Both the position numbers and the translations under genes were made by a program. Shown here in pieces: positions 9,190 through 16,686 of a DNA stretch of 19,321 nucleotides. How positions within the stretch are numbered: the stretch's first letter is position 1; every line of letters begins with the position of its first letter. The notes below the pieces were generated by a model. It did no database searches and was not told the DNA's origin. It was given only the letters and a program-made list of their open reading frames with translations. Where the stretch lies: positions 1 to 19,321 of the forward strand of contig JAFGCO010000068.1 in assembly GCA_016932575.1 (NCBI GenBank), given 5' to 3'. This stretch comes from a bacterium (lineage in GTDB: Bacteria; Zhuqueibacterota; QNDG01; JAFGCO01).

Positions 9190-11460
9190 TTATTTTAAAA
9201 TAAACATTTTTTTTGTTTGTAAAAATTCTTTTGCTCTCATTGTATAAAAATAGATGCCGCTGCTCAGGTGTGATGCATTTAATGTGACAGTATGCTTCCC
9301 TTTATCATATTCTTTTCCTGTCAGTTCCTCAACCTCTCTGCCGAGAAGATCGAACACTTTAATAGTAACAAATGATTTTTCAGGGATATTAAAACAGATT
9401 CGCGTCGAGGGATTGAATGGGTTCGGAAAATTCTGCCTCAGGCTGAATTGCTGCGGAAAGATAGAACCGGTTCGATCCGGAACCATTGTCAAAGTATCTC
9501 CCTCAGCTTTGAAATACAGCGATTGAACTTGAAAAAGCTCGTCGGTTTCGGTACCGGTAAACTTTAAATAGACATCATGCTGTCCGGTAACCGTTTTTAC
9601 ATCTGAAGAAAAGGTCTGAAACTTTCTCATACTTCCCGTATCATCGATAAGACACTCAGCGATTTTTTCGCCAGTATCCAGTGAATCGACCCATATTTCG
9701 ACACAGCCACCTGGGGTCGTGCTGCCCGCACTGATCATGATAGAATCCGGAATTTTATCATAATCGGCATTGCCAAATTCGACTCCTGCATACATTGCCC
9801 AGTCATTTACATGAATATCGCCCAGAACATAGCCATCGCTCGTATACTTCCGTGAGGTGCCATATTGGTTGGCTGGGCTGTCTGCATTGATGGGGCTATA
9901 GGCATCCTTGTAAACATATAAGTCGAAGAAGGCAGATTTTCCTTCAACATAAAGTCCCTGCTGATTACCTGTAAAGTTATTATACCGGGTTTCCGGTGTA
10001 TCATGATGTATGTCAATACTCGGGGCATTTATAGTCTGCCCAATCTGCATCCAGGCGATCCCTTCAGCGCTGTAATATCCGGATATCATATGCTCTTTCC
10101 GGTCCAATTTCAGCCATACAATCGAACCAATTTTATTCTCTGAATCATACCGTGTATCCTCAAAACTGAATGCGAATACGTTTTTACCTTCCTGATTTTG
10201 CGTACTGAATACTTTGGCATGATGGGTTTCAGGACCGTTTATGATCCATAAACCGGCTTCATCCGAGTTTGATTCCGGATCGAAATCCATACGCGTAATC
10301 AAAGAATAACAGTGCTCTCCGTCATTCTGAATGACCGTATTGCATCCCTTGTAAGGTTCCAGAGATAACCAGCCCGCCCGTTCATTCAGTGAATAGGTGT
10401 CATCCGGCGTATATCCAAGAAGTGACCATTCGGGTTTGAGTTCCGATGTATTAAACAAGTCGGATTTGGGGACCGTCCAGGGGATACCGCTGCTGGGAAG
10501 AACCGGTGCTGGAACCGAATTTGCGGATGGATATTGGATAACGGGCCAATCATTTTCATCATAAGTGACCTGGCAGAGCAGACCCTGACGTCCCTGCGCA
10601 TACCAGCTGCTGCTGTGATAACTGTGTGCAATGGTCCAGCTTGTGCCGTCGTCAAGAATGACAACAGGCGAAATATGATTCGGCGTACTGAAATTGACGC
10701 GGCTACCGGTAAAAATGGCTCCTTCCTTAATTGTCCACTCCGATTCATCATCGGTCAGGATCTCGCTGCGCATGACATATTGTTCACCGACAAGGTGTTG
10801 CGCGAAACTGTAATAATAGTAGCCATTATACTTCCACATAACCGGCCCTTCAGCCCAGCCATAGGGATTCCTTTTGTCATCGGGATTGAGCCAGGTGAGA
10901 TCCAGAACGTTGCCATTGGGCTGCCCATCAACTCCCAATTCCACAATATGATTGTTGCGAGGAAGGTGTTTCGAAAGCAAATACCATTTATTGGTATCTT
11001 CATCAATAAAAATGGAATTATCCACACCAAGACCTTCCGGAACGCCGGCGGGAACCTTGACTACAGTCGGATCGCTCCATGGACCTTCGGGCCGATCCGC
11101 TGTTACGAAATACATGCTTCCGCTGCCTTTTCCAAAATAATGCCAGTAGATATCATTGTATAAAACCATGTGGCCGCCCCAGATGCCACTGCCGGGATTA
11201 TCGCCGTATTGCGACCAGGAAGCGGACACCGGCTGGGCAATGACTTCCCAGTGGACAAGATCGGTCGAATAGTAAATTTTTGGTGTCGGGTTAAATGAAG
11301 AACCGGAAGTATAAAAGCAGTTCCCGATTTTTGTCAATGTCGGGTCCGGATGGTCTCCGGGAATCACGGGATTGATATAGGTGTTAAAGGACGGTGATTG
11401 TCCATATCCGTTGATCCATACCGATAAAAAATAGATGAATATTGCATATGATTTTTTCAT
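9190..11460 (-). CDS. Secreted GH43 glycosidase with CBM6-like module and sorting domain
   Basis: A 756-residue secreted enzyme. Residues 1-20 are a signal peptide (ending NGYGQ). The GH43 propeller spans about 25-325, with Asp39 (GDHPDPTLTK, base), Asp147 (GLGVDNSIFIDED, pKa modulator) and Glu204 (GWAEGPVMWK, acid). Residues about 330-540 resemble the concanavalin-like domain found after GH43 catalytic domains (AGLWIINGPETHHAKVF; GYYSAEGIAWMQIGQ). Residues about 550-670 look like a CBM6 carbohydrate-binding module (DWAMYAGVEFG, PGGCVEIWVDSLDTGEKIAE, TGQHDVYLKFTG). Residues about 680-756 are the sorting-type domain (LRQNFPNPFNPSTRI ... SSGIYFYTMRAKE). The upstream SD is weak (AGAG). It is the first enzyme gene after the XylR-type regulator, so xylose-, xylan- or arabinoxylan-derived substrates are likely, though the exact specificity cannot be read from sequence alone. 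Confidence 0.94.
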   Translation of the reverse strand: MKKSYAIFIYFLSVWINGYGQSPSFNTYINPVIPGDHPDPTLTKIGNCFYTSGSSFNPTPKIYYSTDLVHWEVIAQPVSASWSQYGDNPGSGIWGGHMVLYNDIYWHYFGKGSGSMYFVTADRPEGPWSDPTVVKVPAGVPEGLGVDNSIFIDEDTNKWYLLSKHLPRNNHIVELGVDGQPNGNVLDLTWLNPDDKRNPYGWAEGPVMWKYNGYYYYSFAQHLVGEQYVMRSEILTDDESEWTIKEGAIFTGSRVNFSTPNHISPVVILDDGTSWTIAHSYHSSSWYAQGRQGLLCQVTYDENDWPVIQYPSANSVPAPVLPSSGIPWTVPKSDLFNTSELKPEWSLLGYTPDDTYSLNERAGWLSLEPYKGCNTVIQNDGEHCYSLITRMDFDPESNSDEAGLWIINGPETHHAKVFSTQNQEGKNVFAFSFEDTRYDSENKIGSIVWLKLDRKEHMISGYYSAEGIAWMQIGQTINAPSIDIHHDTPETRYNNFTGNQQGLYVEGKSAFFDLYVYKDAYSPINADSPANQYGTSRKYTSDGYVLGDIHVNDWAMYAGVEFGNADYDKIPDSIMISAGSTTPGGCVEIWVDSLDTGEKIAECLIDDTGSMRKFQTFSSDVKTVTGQHDVYLKFTGTETDELFQVQSLYFKAEGDTLTMVPDRTGSIFPQQFSLRQNFPNPFNPSTRICFNIPEKSFVTIKVFDLLGREVEELTGKEYDKGKHTVTLNASHLSSGIYFYTMRAKEFLQTKKMFILK

Positions 11461-11794
11461 AAATATATTCTCTGAAAAATATAACAGAATTACAATCGGT
11501 TATTTATAGGCATGATATCTTTCTTTTATTTATTGTCTGCTTAATCCATAAATCATGGATTCATTAAAATGTATTTTCGATCATGCAACTGTGAATTTCA
11601 CTTGACTTTATCCAAGCCAGAGTATTAACAAAAATCCATTTTATATTAATAGTATAATTTGAATAATAAAAGCCACTTTCTGATTTTTTTTCACCAGATT
11701 GCGCAAGCGGTTAAAGAGATGTTATATCCGGGTTGTGAAAGATAAGAAGCCATCGATCGGTTTCTATTTGAATCCGATTTCATCAATGAAAATG
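11461..11794. other. Intergenic control region between xylR-type gene and first GH43 gene
   Basis: These 334 bases hold no convincing coding frame. They separate the regulator's stop from the first enzyme of the minus-strand operon and are the natural place for a sugar-responsive promoter. Visible elements are the inverted repeat at 11543-11561, two GAAA half-sites twelve bases apart on the minus strand (11677-11692, direct-repeat layout as known for XylR-type sites) and a CGGTTATT element at 11497-11504 that is also found in one arm of the palindrome at 5536-5561. I could not identify a convincing -35/-10 pair. Confidence 0.55.
11543..11561. promoter_or_regulatory. Inverted repeat AATCCAT-N5-ATGGATT, candidate operator
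   Basis: Seven-base perfect arms (11543-11549 and 11555-11561) flank AAATC, about 85 bases upstream of the first GH43 start and downstream of the regulator gene. No U-run follows on either strand, so an operator is more likely than a terminator. The binding protein is unknown; the neighbouring XylR-type regulator is the obvious candidate. Confidence 0.4.
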
Positions 11795-12934
11795 TCAACG
11801 GGGTTGATGCAGTTTACGGAATTCGCGCAGGCCGATTCCTTTTTCCTTTCTGAAATACCGTGATATATGTTCTATATCCGTAAAATTGAAAAGTGAAGAA
11901 ATATGGGAAACAGGAAGGTCTGTTTCAATCAACAATTTAGATATCAATTCAACGCGAACCTGCCGGATTTCATCATAGATGGACCGATGAATGGTTTCTT
12001 TAAATCTTTTTTCCAGAGAGCGCCGGCCAATTCGTGTGATTTTAACAATATCATTGACAAGTATTTTGTTTTTTGCATTTTCCCTGATAAAACGGATGGC
12101 TGCAGATACTTCGGGATCATCGACTGCAAGTAAATCGGTGGACTGCCTTTGAACGATATGGGTTGGAGAAACATTGATTTGTTGTCCTTCTATCTTCTGA
12201 TGATCAATCATCTTATCCAGAAGTTTGGCAGCTTCGTATCCGGCAGATTCGACATTCATGGCTACACTGGTCAGCGGGGGATCTCCAATGTCGCAAATCA
12301 TCGGATCGTTATCTACTCCAATCACCGCAACATCTTCCGGCACTTTAAATCCCAGCCGTTTGCATACTTCAAGGATATGCTGTCCGCGGTCATCATTACA
12401 AGCCAGCAATCCGACAGGTTTAGGCACAGTTTTCAGCCAGTTGCATACATGCTTCTGTTCGTCCTCCCAATCGATGATTTTCTTTTTTCTGGGTGAAGAA
12501 TAAACATGGGTTTTAAAACCGGATTCTGCATTATGCTGACAAAAATAATGTTTACGGTTATCTGACCATTCATAATTGTCGAATCCGCAAAATGCAAAAT
12601 TTTTAAATCCTCTTTCAATCAGATGTTCGCTTGCCATTTTTGCGATTGAATGAGAATCCGTAATGATGACCGGAAAATCCTTCGAGTATGATGAATCATG
12701 CTGCACGAGTATTGTTGGGATTCGCAGATCGATCAATTCATTTTTGATAAGAGAGTCACGCATAATGATTCCGTCCGGACACCAGCTGGTCAGGTGGGGA
12801 ATAGAAGACTTCAATCCCATCTGCTCTTTATAGAAAGACCATGGACCGTGAAATCTTGAATAGCGGGCGACACCGATAATCAATTGTCTTCCAAATTCAC
12901 GAGAAGTTTCGATCAGCAAAACGATTCGTTTCAT
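11795..12934 (-). CDS. xylR: XylR-type transcriptional regulator (sugar-binding domain + AraC HTH)
   Basis: A 379-residue regulator from the ATG at 12934; a TTG start at 12955 in the same frame would add seven residues, and neither has a good SD. Residues about 1-265 form a LacI/periplasmic-binding-like ligand domain (MKRIVLLIETSREFGRQLI; VGLLACNDDRGQHILEVCKR; VPEDVAVIGVDNDPMICD; PPLTSVAMNVE). Residues about 275-375 are an AraC-type double helix-turn-helix (ITRIGRRSLEKRFKETI; DLPVSHISSLFNFTDIEHIS; YFRKEKGIGLREFRK). This order and length match E. coli XylR (392 residues), which binds D-xylose and activates xylose genes. Its place directly upstream of two GH43 genes and a TonB receptor supports control of that locus. 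The ligand could also be another pentose or a short oligosaccharide. Confidence 0.88.
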   Translation of the reverse strand: MKRIVLLIETSREFGRQLIIGVARYSRFHGPWSFYKEQMGLKSSIPHLTSWCPDGIIMRDSLIKNELIDLRIPTILVQHDSSYSKDFPVIITDSHSIAKMASEHLIERGFKNFAFCGFDNYEWSDNRKHYFCQHNAESGFKTHVYSSPRKKKIIDWEDEQKHVCNWLKTVPKPVGLLACNDDRGQHILEVCKRLGFKVPEDVAVIGVDNDPMICDIGDPPLTSVAMNVESAGYEAAKLLDKMIDHQKIEGQQINVSPTHIVQRQSTDLLAVDDPEVSAAIRFIRENAKNKILVNDIVKITRIGRRSLEKRFKETIHRSIYDEIRQVRVELISKLLIETDLPVSHISSLFNFTDIEHISRYFRKEKGIGLREFRKLHQPR

Positions 12935-12955
12935 GTGGCGCTTTTTTTTAATCAA

Positions 12956-13265
12956 TCTGATGATACCTGTCCTGTAAAATCATGTTTTCCAATATCCATC
13001 CGGTTGTCTCGCACATACAGGCTGTCGGCCTGCTCTGAAAAGAATTATTTGTCTTTCTCACTTCCGCTCAAAAAGTTTTTTATAAATACCGATCAGTTTA
13101 TCAATACTCACATCGATTATCGGAGATAAATAGTCACCGGCCTTTTCTGCAATGGATTCACCCACATCCTGAGCGACCTTTTTTCCATATCTGTCTTTCT
13201 GCTATTATCATTCTGCCAACGCCAGCGATAATCATTATAGTGTCAATATACAAAAGGGCATCGCT
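12956..13265. other. Intergenic region with a possible coding remnant
   Basis: These 310 bases between the XylR-type gene and the upstream lipoprotein gene hold no complete gene. On the minus strand, 13201-13058 reads as a plausible protein tail, described separately. A short hairpin (CAGGC/GCCTG, 13018-13032) lacks a U-run. The element GATAATCATTAT at 13227-13238 resembles part of a Fur/PerR box but is incomplete. Confidence 0.45.
13058..13201 (-). pseudogene. Possible gene-tail remnant, 47 codons without a start
   Basis: Read on the minus strand, this frame gives a hydrophilic, helix-like peptide (VAQDVGESIAEKAGDYLSP, then IDVSIDKLIGIYKKLFERK) ending at a TGA. It has no ATG, GTG or TTG start in frame and is preceded in frame by three successive stops (TGA TAA TAG). 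The composition looks like the C-terminal end of a real protein, so a decayed gene is possible, but chance cannot be ruled out at this length. Confidence 0.25.
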
Positions 13266-14000
13266 TCAATTGAGAATGGCCCAGTTTTCAAGGCTGCCGC
13301 GGCTCTTAAATTCTTCTCCATTACAGTTAAGCGGATCGGCATTCCGCGCTTCCTCAGAAATAATCACATCATTTCGTGAGCTCAGGCCCCGTGCCTGATA
13401 ATTCTGAAATACGGAATCAGTAATGACGTTAAAGTAGGATACCAGTTTGTGGCCATTGGGTGTGTTTACCCCGATCGCAATATCAGACATGGTTTGTGAG
13501 CCGATATGGGTTCCAAGCAGCTGACCGGCAATGACTTGATCCCCGACATTCAGAGGGTTTGATAAACTGATATGAAAAATGATAATATTTATCGCAGGAT
13601 ATGTTTCTGATTCGATTTGCACTTGCGTGCCCGCCCATTCCTCATAAATTCTGGATACATTGCCATTTACCGGTGAGAATATTTGTACTGTTGACCAGGC
13701 GATACTGTTTTTCGGCCGGAAATAATGCTTCATGCTTCTGCATGATTCAAAGTCATCCGAGTAATCATGTCCTTCACCGGAACGAAATTTGGAAATTTGG
13801 GAAATTTTATCTGTCTCAATGTAATCTGTGCCAACAAACTGTGGTATGCCATTTTTATCAATATCATATGTTTTAAAATCATTGCCGCTTCCATTGTTAT
13901 ATCCATTCATTCCTGAGTCATTATCATGACATGAAATCAGGAAAACCGTGAGCAAAACGAACAATCTCAGAGCCACTTTGACGCTTAAACTTCTCATCAT
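13266..14000 (-). CDS. Lipoprotein with divergent M23/LytM-like domain
   Basis: A 244-residue predicted lipoprotein: a leader with lipobox LISC (Cys24), a Gly/Asn/Asp-rich linker (25-45), then a conserved-looking core. The core holds GHDYSDDFESCRSMKHYF (residues 78-94), SPVNGNVSRIYEEWAGTQVQ (109-128) and FHISLSNPLNVGDQVIAGQL (142-161). The layout resembles the beta-sheet core of M23/LytM metallopeptidases, where 'P..G.V' and 'vGd.V..Gq.lG' are typical. His78 and Asp82 could mimic the HxxxD motif, but the HxH pair is reduced to a single His143, so peptidase activity is doubtful; a binding or scaffold role is as likely. AAGGAGG stands eight bases before the ATG. The gene faces away from the porin operon, and its link to the xylose locus is unclear. 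Confidence 0.7.
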   Translation of the reverse strand: MMRSLSVKVALRLFVLLTVFLISCHDNDSGMNGYNNGSGNDFKTYDIDKNGIPQFVGTDYIETDKISQISKFRSGEGHDYSDDFESCRSMKHYFRPKNSIAWSTVQIFSPVNGNVSRIYEEWAGTQVQIESETYPAINIIIFHISLSNPLNVGDQVIAGQLLGTHIGSQTMSDIAIGVNTPNGHKLVSYFNVITDSVFQNYQARGLSSRNDVIISEEARNADPLNCNGEEFKSRGSLENWAILN

Positions 14001-14662
14001 CTCCGTGCCCTCCTTATTTACTGTTCTGTTCAGCAGACAACGGCATCATTGTACACAAAAAACCCGGTTTTGCTATCCGGGCCCGCGGTGTTCTGTTTGA
14101 ATGCGGGGATTATCGGCCACAAGCGTGAGCCGGATGCAAATGTATGATACAGAAATGTTTTTTTATAGTCAAGTGATTTGCAGAAATTAAAGAAAAGGGT
14201 GAATATGGAGCAGATGAGATTCCATAGGAACTATGCGGATTTGTGGCGTGAGTCTCAGTTTATATATCATCTGTTTATCGGCCTGTCGAATCGGGAGGCC
14301 TGTCCATTGCATGCCCGGACGCGGCCTGGCATCAATAATGATTTATGGTTTATGATAAATAAATGGAGTATTGTGTTCTATAAAATTACAAATACTGATG
14401 CAGGATTCAATAATTGCGCAATTATGGATACAGACGATGGGGAGAATTTTTACTCATTATCAAGAACATTTTTTCCTGATTTAAGACTTTTTTATAGTGA
14501 TTTCAGGTGTTTTCCCCGCTGGTATATAAATTGCCTGGAATTGCACTTAAAATCAGTTGTCGTCATTTTACATATAGGACGGCTTTTTTATATTTTATCT
14601 TGTTTGAGATCTGTGAGTATTTGGCGAACGGCAACTTAACCATCATCTCAGGAGAAATGAAA
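14001..14662. other. Long divergent spacer between lipoprotein and porin genes
   Basis: More than 650 bases separate the two divergently transcribed genes. An open frame covers much of it on the plus strand (14178-14639) but starts with TTG, lacks an SD and has a residue composition unlike a real protein, so I do not call it. The region should hold both divergent promoters. I recognise the minus-strand hairpin at 14057-14081, an AT-rich stretch at 14330-14400, two similar T-rich elements (TTTTTTATAGT near 14160 and near 14487), and the porin's AGGAGA site at 14650-14655. No tRNA or known riboswitch is evident. Confidence 0.5.
14057..14081 (-). terminator. Hairpin plus U-run upstream of the lipoprotein gene (terminator or attenuator)
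   Basis: On the minus strand CCCGG-ATAGCAAAA-CCGGG is followed immediately by six T residues (A-run 14057-14062 on the plus strand). This is the layout of a small intrinsic terminator. It sits about 60 bases upstream of the lipoprotein start, so it either stops leftward read-through or acts as an attenuator in that gene's leader. The five-pair stem is short, hence moderate confidence. Confidence 0.45.
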
Positions 14663-15955
14663 ATGAAAAAAAGACAGTGTTGGTTCATTGCAGGCGCGAT
14701 GATTTTGCTCCTTTTTTCTTGGTGGGGGTATGCACAAAATCTGGATTGGATTCATATGCATGGTCTGGTCAGCCAGGGATATATTGTATCCACAGACAAT
14801 AATTACCATATGAACACGGAAGATGCCAGCGTCGAATTCAACGAAGCGGCCATCAATTTTACAGCACAATTAACCCCCAAATTGCGTACCGGCCTTCAAT
14901 TATTCTCGAGGGATTTTGGTCCCAATGGGAACAATGACCTGTTTTTGGACTGGGGCTATCTGGATTATCAGTGGAAAGATTATCTGGGATTGCGTATGGG
15001 AAAAATTAAACGCCCCGCCGGCTTTTACAATACAATGAGAGACATTGATGCGCTCAGAACATTTGTATTGCTTCCCCAGGGCGTATATGATGAAAGCATG
15101 CGTGAATTCACAATGTCTGTTCAGGGTGCGTCCTTATATGGCAATCTCTCTTTGAGCTTTGCCGGAGATCTTGAATACGAGACATACTATGGTATTTCAA
15201 ATATCAATCCTGATATGACCTTTACACAGGAACTTTTTTCAACGATTGCAAATAATATGGGCAGAGGCATGGAGAAAAGGCTGAAGGCTCAGGAAAAAAT
15301 ACCGGTGGAAGCTGTTCTTGATCCGAGAGTCCGGAATGCTAACAATAAGATGAGACATTCTGAAGGCATTTCACTTGTCTGGAATACGCCCCTACATGGA
15401 TTAAGACTGGGTACCAGCCGGATGCTGGGCAGAACAGAACAGTCTGCTACATTTGATTTTCACTTTCTTATGGAGGGGGAGACGGTCAAGCAGATAACCA
15501 CACCTTTTGAATCATCCCTTAAATTCAAGGCGCTTGACATATTTTCCTGTGAGTTTGAATGGAACAATCTGACTCTTGCAGGTGAATATATGATAATGGA
15601 TGGTGAGGTGACAGTGGATGGCGAAGTGATGCAATTGATAAAAGAAGAGGCATATTACGCTCAGACCAGTTATCGTTTATTCGACTGGCTTAAAGCCGGG
15701 GCTTACTATTCTGTGTATTATCCTGATTCGGATGATAAAAAAGGTGAAAACCTGACGGCGCCGGGGCAAAAGGATTTTATGGCCTGGCAGAAGGATATAT
15801 GCGCGACACTGCGGTTTGACTTGAATGAGTTCTGGCTGGTGAAATGTGAAGCCCATTTAATGGATGGAGCCGGACAGCTGAGTACGATTTTGAATCCTGC
15901 CGGTGTTGAGCGAAAATGGCAGCTCTACACAGTGAAAACATCCATCATCTTTTAG
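14663..15955 (+). CDS. Outer-membrane porin (beta-barrel, phosphate-porin/DcaP-like)
   Basis: A 430-residue predicted outer-membrane porin. I place the start at the ATG 14663, seven bases after AGGAGA; an ATG at 14657 is only one base from that site, too close to be favoured. The frame is open further upstream to 14507, but that part has no leader features. The signal peptide ends near GYA-Q (residue 23). The mature part has alternating, aromatic-rich beta-strands (AAINFTAQLTPKLRTGLQLF; LDWGYLDYQWKDYLGLRMGK; FALLP-like RTFVLLPQGVYDESMRE) and ends in YTVKTSIIF, with the terminal Phe typical of barrels inserted by the BAM complex. It overlaps in operon style with a PstS-like gene 17 bases downstream. 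Porin plus small PstS-like protein is a pairing seen in other proteobacteria-like genomes; the solute is unknown. Confidence 0.85.
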   Translation: MKKRQCWFIAGAMILLLFSWWGYAQNLDWIHMHGLVSQGYIVSTDNNYHMNTEDASVEFNEAAINFTAQLTPKLRTGLQLFSRDFGPNGNNDLFLDWGYLDYQWKDYLGLRMGKIKRPAGFYNTMRDIDALRTFVLLPQGVYDESMREFTMSVQGASLYGNLSLSFAGDLEYETYYGISNINPDMTFTQELFSTIANNMGRGMEKRLKAQEKIPVEAVLDPRVRNANNKMRHSEGISLVWNTPLHGLRLGTSRMLGRTEQSATFDFHFLMEGETVKQITTPFESSLKFKALDIFSCEFEWNNLTLAGEYMIMDGEVTVDGEVMQLIKEEAYYAQTSYRLFDWLKAGAYYSVYYPDSDDKKGENLTAPGQKDFMAWQKDICATLRFDLNEFWLVKCEAHLMDGAGQLSTILNPAGVERKWQLYTVKTSIIF

Positions 15956-15972
15956 AGGAGGGATTGAGGATC

Positions 15973-16401
15973 ATGAAAAAAACGATTCTATATATATTGA
16001 CAGGTATTGTGTTTTTTGGTGCCGGATTTTCCTTATTTGCACAGCAGGATATAAAGGTAATCGTTCAAAAAGACATGGCGCTCACTGAAATCGACCGGAA
16101 TACATTTCAGAGAATCTATCTTGGTAAAAACAAGTTCTGGAAGGATGGCTCCGCCATTGTCGCAGTGCATCTGAGAGGCGGTCCGGCTCATGAGGTGTTT
16201 CTGAAGGATTTTATAAATCGTACGGATTCAAAGTTCCGTTCTTACTGGAACTGGATTGTTTTCACGGGTAGAGGCGTGCCGTTGCGATCTTTTGAAAATG
16301 AAGCGGAACTGATACAATATGTCGCTGAAACACCCGGAGCCATCGGATATGTATCCTCAGAAACGAATACAGACAATGTAAAAGTCATTTCAGTTAATTG
16401 A
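15973..16401 (+). CDS. Small PstS-like periplasmic substrate-binding-domain protein
   Basis: A 142-residue exported protein. The start is the ATG at 15973 (GAGG three bases before, AGAGGAGG further up at 15953-15960), which gives a clean signal peptide MKKTILYILTGIVFFGAGFS ending near LFA-Q (residue 23). The frame runs further upstream into the porin gene, but without a leader. The mature part has the hallmarks of single-domain relatives of phosphate-binding PstS: FQRIYLGKNKFWKDGS (residues 45-60), a Phe-rich helix (EVFLKDFINRTDSKFRSYW) and PGAIGYVSSE (121-130). True PstS is about twice as long with two lobes, so transport by the usual PstSCAB complex is unlikely; no ABC permease or ATPase lies nearby. 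It may deliver or sense an oxyanion together with the porin. A strong terminator follows, closing a two-gene operon. Confidence 0.85.
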   Translation: MKKTILYILTGIVFFGAGFSLFAQQDIKVIVQKDMALTEIDRNTFQRIYLGKNKFWKDGSAIVAVHLRGGPAHEVFLKDFINRTDSKFRSYWNWIVFTGRGVPLRSFENEAELIQYVAETPGAIGYVSSETNTDNVKVISVN

Positions 16402-16516
16402 TACATGGTGGGATCAGAGTAACGTAAACCTGGAGTGGGGAAGAGGCGGCGGCGTACAATGCGGATCAACATTTCAGGCTTTATCATCCGTCTGTTGTGT
16501 GTTAGTCATATTACAT

Positions 16517-16541
16517 GCCCCGGACCTGGACAGTCCGGGGC
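16517..16541 (+). terminator. Intrinsic terminator of the porin/PstS-like operon
   Basis: A perfect nine-base stem (GCCCCGGAC / GTCCGGGGC) with a seven-base loop CTGGACA is followed by a T-rich run (ACTTGTTTCTTT). It lies 115 bases after the PstS-like stop and would end plus-strand transcription before the convergent minus-strand gene at 16621. Confidence 0.85.
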
Positions 16542-16593
16542 GACTTGTTTCTTTATTATCTTACGGGATAACAAGCTGTGAGGAGTAAATTCT

Positions 16594-16686
16594 ATGGCAA
16601 AATTATCGGGCACTGCCGACTCACGATTTACACATTTCACGTGCCTGATGGAGCTTCTGCTGGAACTCGTTCATCTCTTTCCGTGA
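16594..16686 (+). other. Short SD-preceded ORF overlapping the 3' end of the PH-like gene
   Basis: A GAGGAG site stands eight bases before an ATG at 16594 that opens a 30-codon frame (MAKLSGTADSRFTHF...) stopping at 16684-16686, antisense to the end of the PH-like gene. The initiation signal is good but the peptide is short and unrecognised. It may be the surviving 5' end of a lost gene or a chance match. Confidence 0.2.

Noticed and set aside
10534-11163. 209-codon plus-strand open frame antisense to the first GH43 gene
   Set aside because: It lies fully inside a gene with clear catalytic motifs on the other strand and has no recognisable protein features of its own.
13018-13032. Hairpin CAGGC-TGTCG-GCCTG as a terminator
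   Set aside because: Short stem and no T-run on either side.
13226-13240. Fur/PerR-box-like element around GATAATCATTAT
   Set aside because: Only about 12 of 15 positions fit the consensus, it is AT-rich, and no iron or peroxide gene is next to it.
14178-14639. Open frame of 153 codons on the plus strand upstream of the porin
   Set aside because: It starts with TTG, has no Shine-Dalgarno site, is rich in Phe, Arg, Cys and Trp in a pattern typical of chance frames, and overlaps the porin leader.
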